Assembly: GCF_013114825.1 (NCBI RefSeq)
Contig: NZ_JAAVLX010000004.1
Location: forward strand, 744,001-808,000
Direction: 5' to 3'
Source: Bradyrhizobium australiense
Lineage (GTDB): Bacteria > Pseudomonadota > Alphaproteobacteria > Rhizobiales > Xanthobacteraceae
DNA length: 64,000 nt
How positions within the stretch are numbered: position 1 is the first letter of the stretch; each line of letters begins with the position of its first letter. The position numbers were made by a program, and so were the translations under genes. Shown here one piece after another: positions 17,825 through 26,287 of the stretch. Under the pieces are notes generated by a model. The model was not told the DNA's origin and ran no database searches. It saw nothing but the letters and a program-made list of their open reading frames with translations.

Positions 17825-17850
17825 TTATTTACCCTACGATCTCAATAGGA
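17780..17850. other. probable attachment-site junction (one end of the ICE) at the dusA 5' end
   Basis: Between the conserved dusA codons (APMMDWTDRH, ending near 17795) and the integrase promoter lies the expected crossover of dusA-targeting integrases. The dusA N-terminus here (KSQDY before RFSVAPMM) begins with TTG in AT-rich sequence unlike the gene body. The exact core cannot be fixed because the opposite end of the element is outside the window. Confidence 0.55.
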
Positions 17851-17861
17851 TGAAACAAGAA

Positions 17862-17956
17862 CGTGTGCACTCCAAACTAGCCGAAATTGCACACGTTTGT
17901 ACCCGTTTTGACCTCTCAGTGCACACGTAGCGCACACGATTTCGGGAGTGCACACG
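17862..17956. promoter_or_regulatory. GCACACG heptamer cluster upstream of the integrase
   Basis: GCACACG occurs at 17889, 17921, 17932 and 17950, with its complement CGTGTGC at 17862, within 95 bases. Spacing is 32, 11 and 18 bases between the direct copies. The last copy sits between the GGGAG box and the integrase ATG. Candidates are integrase arm-type sites or an operator for control of int. Confidence 0.55.
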
Positions 17957-17959
17957 GCC

Positions 17960-19087
17960 ATGGCCAGCTTCACTCAGTTGCCTTCCGGGAACTGGCGCGT
18001 CCAGGTCCGGCGCAAGAACCGCTACGTGTCAGAGACTTTTCGTCGACGCAAGGACGGCGAGGACTGGGCGCTCGACATGGAACGCAATATCGATCGCCGC
18101 GGGTCACCGAAACCAAAAGCTGCTGCACAGGTCCGTACGTTCGGAGACATCATCGATCTTCATGTCGAAGATATGCACGAGGTCGGCCGTCCTCCCCGCC
18201 GTTCTAAGGCGGCTGTCTTGGAGGCCCTGAAAGAAGCTTTAGGAACGGTGAAATTGTCCCAGCTCAATCGTGAGCGACTGATCGAATACGGTCGAAAGCG
18301 GGCGAAGCAAGGTGCCGGACCGGCGACGCTGGCCATCGACTTCTCATTTATCAGAACTGTTGCCACGCATGCTGCCGCGGTCCACGGCATCGAGGTTTCG
18401 GCCGAAGAGGTTCGACTAGCGCGCTTTGCAATGAAGCATTTGGGTCTTGTCGGCAATTCGCAGGAGCGAGACCGAAGGCCAACCCAAGATGAACTCGATG
18501 AGCTCATCGAATACTTCGAAACCAATCGTCGGCAATTCATCCCGATGGGCCGCATCGTTCGGTACGCTGTGGCGACAACCATGCGGCAGGAAGAGATTTG
18601 CCGGCCCGACTGGCCCGATGTCGATATGCAAAAGCGGCTCCTTATCATTCGCGATCGCAAGGATCCTCGGGCCAAGGATGGCAACGATCAGAAGGTCCCG
18701 CTTCTCAATCTGACCGGCTACGATGCGTGGGAGATCATGCTCCAGCAGCGCATCATCACTCGCGGCTGGGGACGTGTATTTCCTTACGACCACCGCTCAA
18801 TCAGTGCGGCCTTCACGCGAGCCTGCGACGAGCTGAAGATCGAGGATCTGCATTTTCATGACCTGCGACACGAGGGGACTAGCCGTCTTTTTGAAGCAGG
18901 GCTCACAATTGAGAAGGTCGCGCTTGTGACCGGCCACAAGGATTGGCGCACGCTGCGGCGTTACACCAAGTTGAAGCCGGAAGAACTCCACAGGCTGCAA
19001 ACGGCGCCACAACCATCTTTGGAAGAGTTCATCCATACGCTCACGATAAAGGAGCCCGCGATGGCAACAGTCCGACAGCAAGTCTAG
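17960..19087 (+). CDS. int: tyrosine recombinase/integrase of the ICE
   Basis: A 375-residue site-specific recombinase. The first ~60 residues form a beta-rich arm-binding domain (LPSGNWRVQVRRKNRYVSET), followed by a helical core-binding domain and the catalytic domain. Catalytic residues seen are Arg in TTMRQEEICRPDW, the H-x-x-R box in HFHDLRHEGTSRL, His in VTGHKDW and nucleophile Tyr in LRRYTKLK. It should catalyse integration and excision at dusA. ATG 17960 is preferred over GTG 17948, which abuts its GGGAG box. It reads away from dusA. A damaged second copy of its 3' end lies at 23641. Confidence 0.9.
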   Translation: MASFTQLPSGNWRVQVRRKNRYVSETFRRRKDGEDWALDMERNIDRRGSPKPKAAAQVRTFGDIIDLHVEDMHEVGRPPRRSKAAVLEALKEALGTVKLSQLNRERLIEYGRKRAKQGAGPATLAIDFSFIRTVATHAAAVHGIEVSAEEVRLARFAMKHLGLVGNSQERDRRPTQDELDELIEYFETNRRQFIPMGRIVRYAVATTMRQEEICRPDWPDVDMQKRLLIIRDRKDPRAKDGNDQKVPLLNLTGYDAWEIMLQQRIITRGWGRVFPYDHRSISAAFTRACDELKIEDLHFHDLRHEGTSRLFEAGLTIEKVALVTGHKDWRTLRRYTKLKPEELHRLQTAPQPSLEEFIHTLTIKEPAMATVRQQV

Positions 19088-19109
19088 AGGTTCAAGGCCG
19101 CGAGCGCAT

Positions 19110-19244
19110 ATGATCCCTGAGGGCCGCCGCGCCTACGAGAAGCACTGCGAGCAGCTCAGACGCAAGGAAAAGGCAATTCAGTCCGGACCTCGGGCCACCC
19201 GCGTCCGAAAGCAAGTGGCGGCTGTACGTAAAGCAAGGTGCTAG
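19110..19244 (+). CDS. 44-residue basic small protein, doubtful
   Basis: A short frame starting MIPEGRRAYEKHCEQLRRKE and ending RKQVAAVRKARC, 22 bases after the integrase stop. It is highly basic and predicted helical. No clear ribosome site (GCGAGCGCAT precedes). It could be a DNA-binding accessory peptide co-transcribed with int or chance coding. Confidence 0.35.
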   Translation: MIPEGRRAYEKHCEQLRRKEKAIQSGPRATRVRKQVAAVRKARC

Positions 19245-19437
19245 ACGCGAGGCATCAGGGCAAGCAATCCATCAAGGCAATAAAGAAGCAGCGATGGGAT
19301 TTAATTCCAGCACACAAGCCGGCACGGCAGCCTGCCGACTTATCCAAAAAGTCGAAATTCTCAATTGACTCTACACAACCCAGCAATAAGCTACGCAATT
19401 ATTGCGGGTAACCGCGCCAGAGTCCGTGGGGGCACGC

Positions 19438-19758
19438 ATGGCTGGCAAGCAGACTATTCAGAATCACGTTATTGCATATTTCGCTTGGCGTTTTGATCGC
19501 CCTCCATCTCAATTCGATCGCAAGACGAAAGTCCGCGATGCATTCGAGAATGATGAGGCGTGGGAGGCCTTGGCGGATACCTTCAATGATATGCTGTGGA
19601 TGCAGCAACTCGGCGTGAAGGTCGCGCAGAGTGATATGGACGACCTATCCACAATTGGTGATCTGACGGATCTCATTGCGCAGAAAGCCGGCAAAAAGGC
19701 TAAGACATTGAAGGGGGCAGAATTTGCACCTCCCGATGAAATTCACTGGCCGCTCTAA
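19438..19758 (+). CDS. hypothetical protein, acyl-carrier-like fold possible
   Basis: A 106-residue soluble acidic protein. The pattern of short helices, with SQFDRKTKVRDAFENDEAWE and a late DLSTIGDLTDLIAQKAGKKA, recalls acyl carrier-like helical bundles, but the DSL phosphopantetheine motif is absent, so carrier activity is not supported. ATG 19438 follows GTGGGGG by 6 bases; an earlier in-frame start lacks a box. It is 16 bases upstream of the outer-membrane protein gene, so probably co-transcribed with it. Confidence 0.5.
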   Translation: MAGKQTIQNHVIAYFAWRFDRPPSQFDRKTKVRDAFENDEAWEALADTFNDMLWMQQLGVKVAQSDMDDLSTIGDLTDLIAQKAGKKAKTLKGAEFAPPDEIHWPL

Positions 19759-19774
19759 CTAGTGGGATTTCATT

Positions 19775-20929
19775 ATGTTGTTTCGAATCGCTGTTTTTGC
19801 GGCATGCCTTTGCGTGTCCATTGCTACGGCTGTTGCAAGTGAAGGGCAAACCGTCGCGTGCACAATCAACGGGAGGTCTGTAAGTGCGGCGGATTGCCTG
19901 GCCGCACTCACTAAGCAGATGGGCAGCACGCCTCCATCTGCAGCTGCCGGACCAAAGCCAACCACAGTATGGGCGCATGCTGCTCCAAAGGACAGCACAC
20001 CTTCCCCTGCCGTCACGCTAAAACCTAAGCCCCTAGAGAAGGCCTACAATACGTGGCACTGGGACAACACCTTGCTGGTCCGCAATTCGATGGACGACCT
20101 TGGTTCATTCAAGAGCCCGTCTTCCTTGAAGAAGGCGACAGGTGCGGAATTCTCTTGGGCTCGCGATGGAATAGCGCATAACGATGTTTGGACTGCCCGT
20201 GGGTTGGTTGCGGAGCGCTTGTTCGGTTGGGAAGAGCCCAGCCTTCTGCCTTATGTCACCCATGCCCTCATTGCCCCGTACGCGGTGTTTGACCGGGTCG
20301 CAAACACCAACCCCGCGAAGGCAACAAATAACGTCGACGATCTGACGGGCGGTCTCGCCGCAGAGGTCGCTTTAGCAAACTTTCTTCAGGCAACGCACTA
20401 TTTCCGCTTCCTCGCCGAGGAAGACGGCGATTTTGCAGGGCGCGCTAAGAACTGGAAGGTCGGTCTCGAATACCAGCCCTTCGGCAATCCCAATCCAGAG
20501 CAGGAAAACAGTATCTTCGCATATCTCGGCACGCCGCTGCCGCTCGGACCATACTGGTTTCTGACCATCTCTCCAAAGTTGCGCGTCGAGTATCGGGAGA
20601 GCCAGGACGGCGCTGTAGATCCGATCTTTTTTCTGCACAATCAGGTGCTGCGGGCCGGACCAAGTGTTACGGTTGCGATAAGCGGCAACTCGATATTCAG
20701 CGATGTACCTTGGTACATTCAGCGAACTCATTTCCGAGCGACATACGGCACGTTGTATGACTTCTACTCGTCTCGAAATTACGGCCTTCTCGATACAGCC
20801 CTCACGTACGATCTCGATCCTAACGGCTATCTCGGGCTCACTCTCAGCTATCGCAAAGGAAAGCTCGAAACCACCGGCGCAAACGTAGATCTGGTTAAGG
20901 TCTCTCTTTCTGCGAAGTTCGGTCAATAG
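19775..20929 (+). CDS. outer-membrane beta-barrel-like secreted protein
   Basis: A 384-residue protein with a clear Sec signal (MLFRIAVFAACLCVSIATAV, cut after VAS). A Pro-rich linker (residues 50-90) is followed by a region dominated by alternating aromatic strands (YFRFLAEEDGDF, WKVGLEYQPF, LRVEYRES, GYLGLTLSYRKGKLE). It ends VKVSLSAKFGQ, a terminal strand of the kind read by the BAM machinery, though the last residue is Gln rather than Phe. No porin or transporter family is recognised. Base composition is lower in GC than the core genes, in keeping with acquisition on the ICE. Confidence 0.55.
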   Translation: MLFRIAVFAACLCVSIATAVASEGQTVACTINGRSVSAADCLAALTKQMGSTPPSAAAGPKPTTVWAHAAPKDSTPSPAVTLKPKPLEKAYNTWHWDNTLLVRNSMDDLGSFKSPSSLKKATGAEFSWARDGIAHNDVWTARGLVAERLFGWEEPSLLPYVTHALIAPYAVFDRVANTNPAKATNNVDDLTGGLAAEVALANFLQATHYFRFLAEEDGDFAGRAKNWKVGLEYQPFGNPNPEQENSIFAYLGTPLPLGPYWFLTISPKLRVEYRESQDGAVDPIFFLHNQVLRAGPSVTVAISGNSIFSDVPWYIQRTHFRATYGTLYDFYSSRNYGLLDTALTYDLDPNGYLGLTLSYRKGKLETTGANVDLVKVSLSAKFGQ

Positions 20930-20978
20930 AAGTTGTCGCGGCGAGCTTAGCATCGGATATCTCAGCAGGAGTTACAGA

Positions 20979-21724
20979 ATGTCCGCCGAGGTAGATGGCT
21001 ACACAAAGCGGGTCTTTCCCAAAGTAGGGCCGGGCCATGAGATCTACACTACCGGGGAAGGACCCAATGTAGTCGTGCTGCACGAGCTTTTCGGTCTTAC
21101 CGAACCATGTTTAAAGCTTGGGCTTAATCTTGCGCGAGAAATTCCTGCAAGGGTGCACCTTCCGTTGCTATTTGGCCGAGCAAAGCCAAGCCCGCTCGAA
21201 CAGCTGAAGAATGGTGTTGGGGCCTGTATCAGTAAAGAAATCCATATGCTTGCCCGCAACGAGACGAGTCCGATCGTTGTTTGGTGCCGCGCTCTGTGCG
21301 ACCAGCTAAAAGCGGACGATCCATCTTACCCTGGCGTAGGCGTCGTTGGAATGTGCCTTACGGGAGGGTTCGCTTTGGCGCTCATCGCAAACGCATCCGT
21401 TCGAGGGGGCGTTGTCGCACAGCCGAGCCTTCCATTGTTTGTTCACCGGGCGTCCCTTGGCCTGGCAGACGACTACGTTCTGATGTAGTCAAAGGAGCGG
21501 CTAGGCACGACGCCGAATGCGTGCTCGGCTTACGTCATGAACGTGATTTCATTTGTCCGGCTCAACGGATGGACACGATCAGAACGCTACTTGGTCCGAA
21601 GTTTAGAGAATTGACTGTCCCCGGGTGTGGGCACTCGACGTTGACGGCCGGCAACTCTGAACTGGCTCTCAAAGAGACTATCGCATTCCTCTCTGAGCGT
21701 CTTGGAACAGCCGCCAAGGAGTAG
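20979..21724 (+). pseudogene. dienelactone hydrolase family protein, frameshifted
   Basis: The first part (to about 21480) reads an alpha/beta hydrolase with NVVVLHELFGLTEPCLKLG, the oxyanion strand and turn, and GVVGMCLTGGFALALIA, where Cys in G-M-C-L-T-G is the nucleophile as in dienelactone hydrolases. The frame ends at TAG 21486. In the +1 frame from about 21482 the fold resumes: DVVKGAARHDAECVLGLRHE, then VPGCGHSTLTAG with the catalytic His, to TAG 21722. The two parts together give the family's normal ~245 residues. It is one single frame break; no enzyme is expected unless the base call is wrong. Confidence 0.7.
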
Positions 21725-21850
21725 GTGGATGTCGCAGCGGCTGCGATCATCGATTCGGCTTTTCCCGTCGTCTTCCATGAATTTCATGGTGACGTGAAGG
21801 ATTTCTATCGTGCAAAACCTTTGCAAGTCGCAAGCTCGACGAGGCCTCAA

Positions 21851-23266
21851 ATGACGTCAAACAGTCTCCAAGGCGAGCACAATGAAGCGAACAAGCCGGA
21901 CCTCGTCTATTCTCTCCATGGGATCAGAACTAACGCATTCTGGCAAAGTCAGCTTGCGGAAAAGATTAAGACGGATACGGGCTTCGAAGTTGGAGCTCGA
22001 AATTATATGCGATTCAGCTCGGTCATGTTCGTACTCAAGAACATTTTCGCAGCGAAGCCGCTCCGTCTCGTGGAAGGAGATCTCCTCGATCTCCAAGAGC
22101 GCCACCGTGTGAGCGTCATCGCGCACAGCTTTGGCACGTGGCTGCTCTTTAAGGCGCTGTGCGAGAACAGCAAGCTACGGGTGCACAACATCATATTGTG
22201 CGGTTCAATCTTCCCACGAGCGTCCTCAGCATGGCGGCAGCTCAAGTACGGTACCGGGCAGATTTCGGGTAAGATTGTAAATTTCTGTGGCGCCCGTGAT
22301 CCTTTTCCGGCGCTGGCAGAGTTACTATCACGCGACTTTGGCGCTTCGGGCGTCGTCGGCGCGGGCGACCCCAGCATAGAAGACTCATTTCATGACTTCG
22401 GTCACAGCGGCTTCCTAACGACAGAGTTCTGCGCAGAATACTGGATCAACATTCTTGCGTCGAAGCCCTACACACTACAGTCGGCTCCGGTTCGTCGCCG
22501 ATGGTACATCCCAGTCATACTCTGGAGTGCCGCTCACCGCGGAGCACTGTTGGTCACGCTTAGTGCAATCGCGATTCTGGGATACTGGCTAAATCGATCT
22601 GAATATGCGTGCTGGTGGCGCGCCTGCTATGTCGATGTTGTGCGGATTCATAACTTTGGGAGTTCGACGCGACAACCTGGCTCTCCACGCCGCTACGTTG
22701 ATCAAGTAACATTCGAATACACGTACAACTTCAATCGATCTGAACTGGTTTTCCGTGCCCCACGTGATCGCAATCCTGTCGTGACCAGCTTGATCGGCGA
22801 CAACTTGGAACGGATCAATCCGCAGGAAAGCGTGGAGAAGCTCTTCACCGGTGATGACACCCCTTCCAGGGAGTATCAAAAATTCAAGCTACCCGTCCGT
22901 GATCGTCGCGCGAACTTCTCGGTCGAGTTTGCGAACGACTCCAGCGAAGCGCCGGATGGCATTGAGGTCTTTGCGGACAGAACCATACATAATCTCAAGC
23001 TACAAATTTTCCTTCCGGATCAGGTATCCCTCAGTGCTCCAAAAGGCTCTTTCAGGAAAGGCGTTCTAATCAAACGTCAGCCACGAGAAGACATGGAAAA
23101 CTGTCAGTTCGACGCGGATGGTCGGTCCGTCAGCTGCACCGAATTGAACATCCCGAGTTCGTCGGGCTTCTACTATTGCTTCGACGTGAAGGGCTGGGCC
23201 GGTCCGCAGGACATACAAGAAGTCAAACTGAGCGCATGCAGGCCAAGCGCCTCGCCAAAAAAATGA
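21851..23266 (+). CDS. membrane-linked alpha/beta hydrolase-like protein
   Basis: A 471-residue protein. The N-terminal ~220 residues resemble an alpha/beta hydrolase: strand and oxyanion region LVYSLHGIRTNAFWQSQLAE, nucleophile elbow VIAHSFGTWLLFKAL (A-H-S-F-G) and candidate His in FHDFGHSGFL. A single transmembrane helix follows (HRGALLVTLSAIAILGYWL, about residue 235-253). A beta-rich C-terminal half of about 210 residues has several cysteines and is probably outside the cytoplasm. The combination is not one I recognise. ATG 21851 is chosen since the preceding in-frame sequence is still dienelactone-hydrolase spacer. A hairpin follows the stop at once. Confidence 0.55.
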   Translation: MTSNSLQGEHNEANKPDLVYSLHGIRTNAFWQSQLAEKIKTDTGFEVGARNYMRFSSVMFVLKNIFAAKPLRLVEGDLLDLQERHRVSVIAHSFGTWLLFKALCENSKLRVHNIILCGSIFPRASSAWRQLKYGTGQISGKIVNFCGARDPFPALAELLSRDFGASGVVGAGDPSIEDSFHDFGHSGFLTTEFCAEYWINILASKPYTLQSAPVRRRWYIPVILWSAAHRGALLVTLSAIAILGYWLNRSEYACWWRACYVDVVRIHNFGSSTRQPGSPRRYVDQVTFEYTYNFNRSELVFRAPRDRNPVVTSLIGDNLERINPQESVEKLFTGDDTPSREYQKFKLPVRDRRANFSVEFANDSSEAPDGIEVFADRTIHNLKLQIFLPDQVSLSAPKGSFRKGVLIKRQPREDMENCQFDADGRSVSCTELNIPSSSGFYYCFDVKGWAGPQDIQEVKLSACRPSASPKK

Positions 23267-23294
23267 GCCGGCGCGACGATGGCACGCGCCGGCT
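23266..23294 (+). terminator. hairpin at the end of the alpha/beta hydrolase gene
   Basis: A perfect 10-bp stem (AGCCGGCGCG / CGCGCCGGCT) with a 9-base loop overlaps the TGA. No strong T-run follows. On the minus strand an 8-codon frame with a GGAGG box (ATGAAACAGG..., about 23356-23330) points into the same hairpin. Confidence 0.5.
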
Positions 23295-23640
23295 TGAAAT
23301 CGTGCATGCGCCCTGGGGCATCTATGCTAGCCGCAGGGATCGACCTGTTTCATGGTGGCCTCCTCTCGACTGTCCAGAGATATAGGTGCCCTCTTCTGAA
23401 TGTTCAATGAACAGTAAAAATCGTAGTGAAACGAATGACTTGCGCTACGCGCATCACATCTAAATACCTACCTGAAGCTGAACGTCAGAAGTCCGGCTGC
23501 GGGCGGCAATGGTTACACCTCCTGAATCAATATCCGCATCTATCATAAGTCAGGCAATCAACCAGCGGCTGACGCCATAGCCTACGCGGCAAGTAGGCCT
23601 TTCGCTCCGACTTCCCATGCGGAATGAGCGCGCTCAGAGC
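23295..23640. other. intergenic, apart from a possible 8-codon leader
   Basis: No gene is supported. The only coding-like item is a minus-strand 8-residue frame (MKQVDPCG) preceded by AGGAGG with 6-base spacing. The rest is AT-richer filler between the hydrolase gene and the dead integrase copy. Confidence 0.35.
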
Positions 23641-23833
23641 AAGGCTCACAATTGAGAAGGCCGCGCTTGTGACTGGCCACAAGGATTGGCGCACGCTGCG
23701 GCGTCACACCAAATTGAAGTCGGAAGAGCTCTACAAAGGAGCTTTAGAAGAATTCATGTAAATGCTCCCAACGAAAGAGAGCACGGCCAACACCCGGTCG
23801 CAATGCACTGGACGTCCGACAGCACGTCTAGAG
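23641..23833 (+). pseudogene. second, dead copy of the integrase 3' end
   Basis: AAGGCTCACAATTGAGAAGG and the following ~95 bases match the integrase gene from 18899 almost base for base (CACAAGGATTGGCGCACGCT is identical). Identity then decays, and the two copies agree again at the stop region (ACGTCTAGAG versus AAGTCTAGAG). The catalytic Tyr codon TAC of the intact gene is CAC (His) here, and an early TAA follows. Only the part after the HxxR box is present. This marks a former element end or duplication. Confidence 0.8.
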
Positions 23834-23931
23834 ATCAGAGCTCCCAGTGCTCTTGTGGTGCGCTCGGAGGGCGGCCGCATTTGCTGCAATATCAATGGGT
23901 TGCCAAGATCTATCAAACCATAAGCTGCATT

Positions 23932-24363
23932 TCACGCCTTTAGGTGCTTTTCGAGGTCGCTTCGTGCGTCCCTAGTGATGGAGAACGATGACTGCAGAAA
24001 GAGAGCGGCAATGACGACCGCGACGACCAAGTCAGGCCATGGCGTTTGGGTCCACGCGACCAGGACCGCGGCAACTATGACCGCGACGTTGCCGATGGCA
24101 TCGTTGCGGCTGAAGAGCCAGACCGCGCGCACATTGGCGTCGCCCTGCCGGCGTGGAAGAAGCACCACGGCCGCCATCACGTTCACCACCAGTCCGACGG
24201 GCGCGAGAATGCCCATCAACTCAGCTTCGGGCTGATGCTGCACCAGCACGCGATAGGCTATCCCGCCGAGAACTCCCGCTCCCAGAACGCCAAGGAAGAT
24301 TCCTTGCAGCAGGGCGGCGTTGGCCCGGGCCGCCAGTCCCCAGCCCACCGCCATCAGCCCCAA
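23932..24363 (-). pseudogene. cation diffusion facilitator transporter, C-terminal fragment
   Basis: A 143-residue membrane fragment with the CDF/CzcD late-helix block: GILAPVGLVVNVMAAVVLLP, then VRAVWLFSRNDAIGNVAVIV, where N-D in helix 5 is the metal-site pair, and WPDLVVAVVIAALFLQSSFS for helix 6. The first two to three helices with the other metal ligands are missing, and upstream sequence on this strand has stops in the continuing frame. A full transporter of about 210-300 residues would be needed for metal export, so this is read as a relic. Confidence 0.6.
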
Positions 24364-24992
24364 GGAAGGAGATCACTCCGTCTTGACCTTGGCGAAGGGT
24401 GGCACACTGACGCCCGATGCTCTGATCACGGCGCTCCAGAACGCAACAGCCTTGGCCACCACCCTTCAGCCGACCGCCAAGACAGCAACATCTTCCACAG
24501 CAAGTTCGGGCAAGAAGATAGGGACCTGACTATCGAATATCAGCCCGAATCAGCGGCCTCGTCGGAATATAGATGGCATGGTCCTGCCTCTCCTCCGGTG
24601 TTAGGGCAAGGTCAGTCGAGAGAAAGGCAGCATCAAGCTCGGGCGACTAGTTCTTCCTCGCATAACCTTCGTCGCCGAAACGCTTGCGCCCAAAGTCGCG
24701 ATCCAGGCAGCTTCCTTACCTCGACGCCGAGACGCAGACTCGGGGAGTGCAGCTCATAGAGCCCCGCCCCCTTTAGCGGTCGCGCCGGTATTGGCACATG
24801 CTGCTTCACGGGTACCGCCTGGCGTTACCGAAATAGCGCTCCCTCATTCCATCCACGGAACGTGTGCTATCCTCGCCGACAGCGATGCAGCGTGTTTTCT
24901 CCTGCCAGCGGATAGTATTCTTCAGTCCACCGGGCCCAGCCTCTGGGAATGGGTCGATCCGCACTCTGGTTGTGCACATAGATCAGATCATG
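24364..24992. other. decayed region, no supported gene
   Basis: About 630 bases. On the minus strand short open pieces such as HAIYIPTRPLIRADIR (near 24530-24580) and VVAKAVAFWSAVIRASGVSV appear between stops and look like remnants of former genes. No intact frame with a ribosome site is seen. Confidence 0.4.
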
Positions 24993-25786
24993 TCAAACCG
25001 GGGAGAAACTCCCGATCGAGCTGCGCGACCAGATGATGCCGGAGATGTCCCGATAGATATGGCTGTGAAACGCCATCCGCCCGATAGGGTCATCGGGCTT
25101 TGCGGTTCTCATGATGGAGTCGCTGAACGTGTATTCCCTTGCGATCACCTTTAGCGTCTTGCGGTCGACCGTGAATTGCTCATCGCCAAATGGATAGACC
25201 GCCGAAACGGCGTACGGCAGGCCCATGTTACCTGCCAAAAGGGAGAACTGACCCCAGAGATCGCAACGATACAGGAGTCCTTTTCGCCAATAATGCCCTC
25301 CTCTCGGTAGCGACGAAACTTCACTGCCTTGGTGTAGAGCGCGCTTGTTATGCGCAGCTCCACCTGCCGCCGTGGCGCAGCACGCAGAATTCGCTCGCTT
25401 GTCCCCGCGGGTAGCGACTCGGGGACCTTGTCCGGATTTTTCTTGTCGCCCTTGCTTGGCGAGATGGCTTCGATCCAGATGACGCGGTTGCTCTTGCGGA
25501 TGCCGAAATCGGGTCCTTTGTCGCCGTCCTTGCACTGCGCGATGTCCTTGCGCGGCATCAACTTCCTTCGGAGGCGCACCAGATGGGTGCCCAGATACAT
25601 TTCCCAGAACCGCGTGTCGGGCTGTCGTGCGAATTCATTGCGGAAAGCCTCGTCGGCCGCAGGCTCGTGGTACGTCCAAAGTTTCTGAAGCTCTGCCTTC
25701 ATCCAGGCTTCGGCTGCGCTTTCGGCGGCCTTGATGTTCTTCCAGCCCCGGTCAGCGTCTGCCACTTCAATGTCAAATAGGCCCAT
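24993..25786 (-). pseudogene. nuclease-like protein of unknown family, frameshifted
   Basis: The first ~178 residues read in one frame from ATG 25786 (AGGA 8 bases upstream); the frame then goes astray and the continuation lies in the next frame (QFSLLAGNMGLPYAVSAVYP to VWSRSSIGSF-like end at 24993). One extra G in the GGGG run at 25252-25255 would restore a ~264-residue protein. The segment GPDFGIRKSNRVIWIEAISP has the P-D-x(n)-E pattern of PD-(D/E)xK nucleases, with the usual Lys not clear. The role is unknown; it lies among other nuclease-like cargo. Confidence 0.5.
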
Positions 25787-26287
25787 GGATAATCCTAATT
25801 TGCATCGGAAAGAAAACTCGATCTTTGGTTGATTTTGCGCGCCGTATCAAGAGGGCTTGGCTGACGCGCGAAGCCACGAAGCGTCCGCTCACCTCGCGAC
25901 CAGAGCGGGCTTTCACCATCCTCGGCTCGGCGACACCCGCGAGTGCGGGTGGAGTGAAGTCTGGCCCGCATTAGCGGACGCGCCCTGCTACCAGTGAGTT
26001 CTTGCCTGGATTGTGGCCGCGACGAATCGAATCCGTGGAGCCGCTCATTTGTCCTAGCGCACCCAAAAACAAATCTGCGCAAAAATTTCGGGCGATCAGA
26101 ACGGGCCCTAGCTCGCCGAATCGCGGGACGAGGTTCTTAAGAGAACCTTGGGGCAAGCGGGTGCTTCCGACAGCCCTCGCTGCGCTCGGCTGTGGGCGCA
26201 TATGGCAACGAACGGACGAAGAAGCTCTTTGCGCGCGCACTGCCTTCCGAATAGGTTACGCCGAACGTCACGCCATAATCTCTCCCC
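25787..26287. other. intergenic, no supported gene
   Basis: About 500 bases between two minus-strand genes. Frames are broken on both strands. A GAACCTT-type self-complementary stretch at about 26130-26147 (GGTTCTTAAGAGAACC) is the only structured element and could be part of a transcription stop for the gene that ends at 26288. Confidence 0.35.

Noticed and set aside
23400..23540. Possible CRISPR or short tandem repeat in AT-rich sequence
   Set aside because: No repeated unit of regular spacing is present; no CRISPR array was found anywhere in the window.
25970..26240. Minus-strand frame of about 90 codons with many Gly/Ser
   Set aside because: No ribosome site, no family, interrupted just outside; treated as intergenic.
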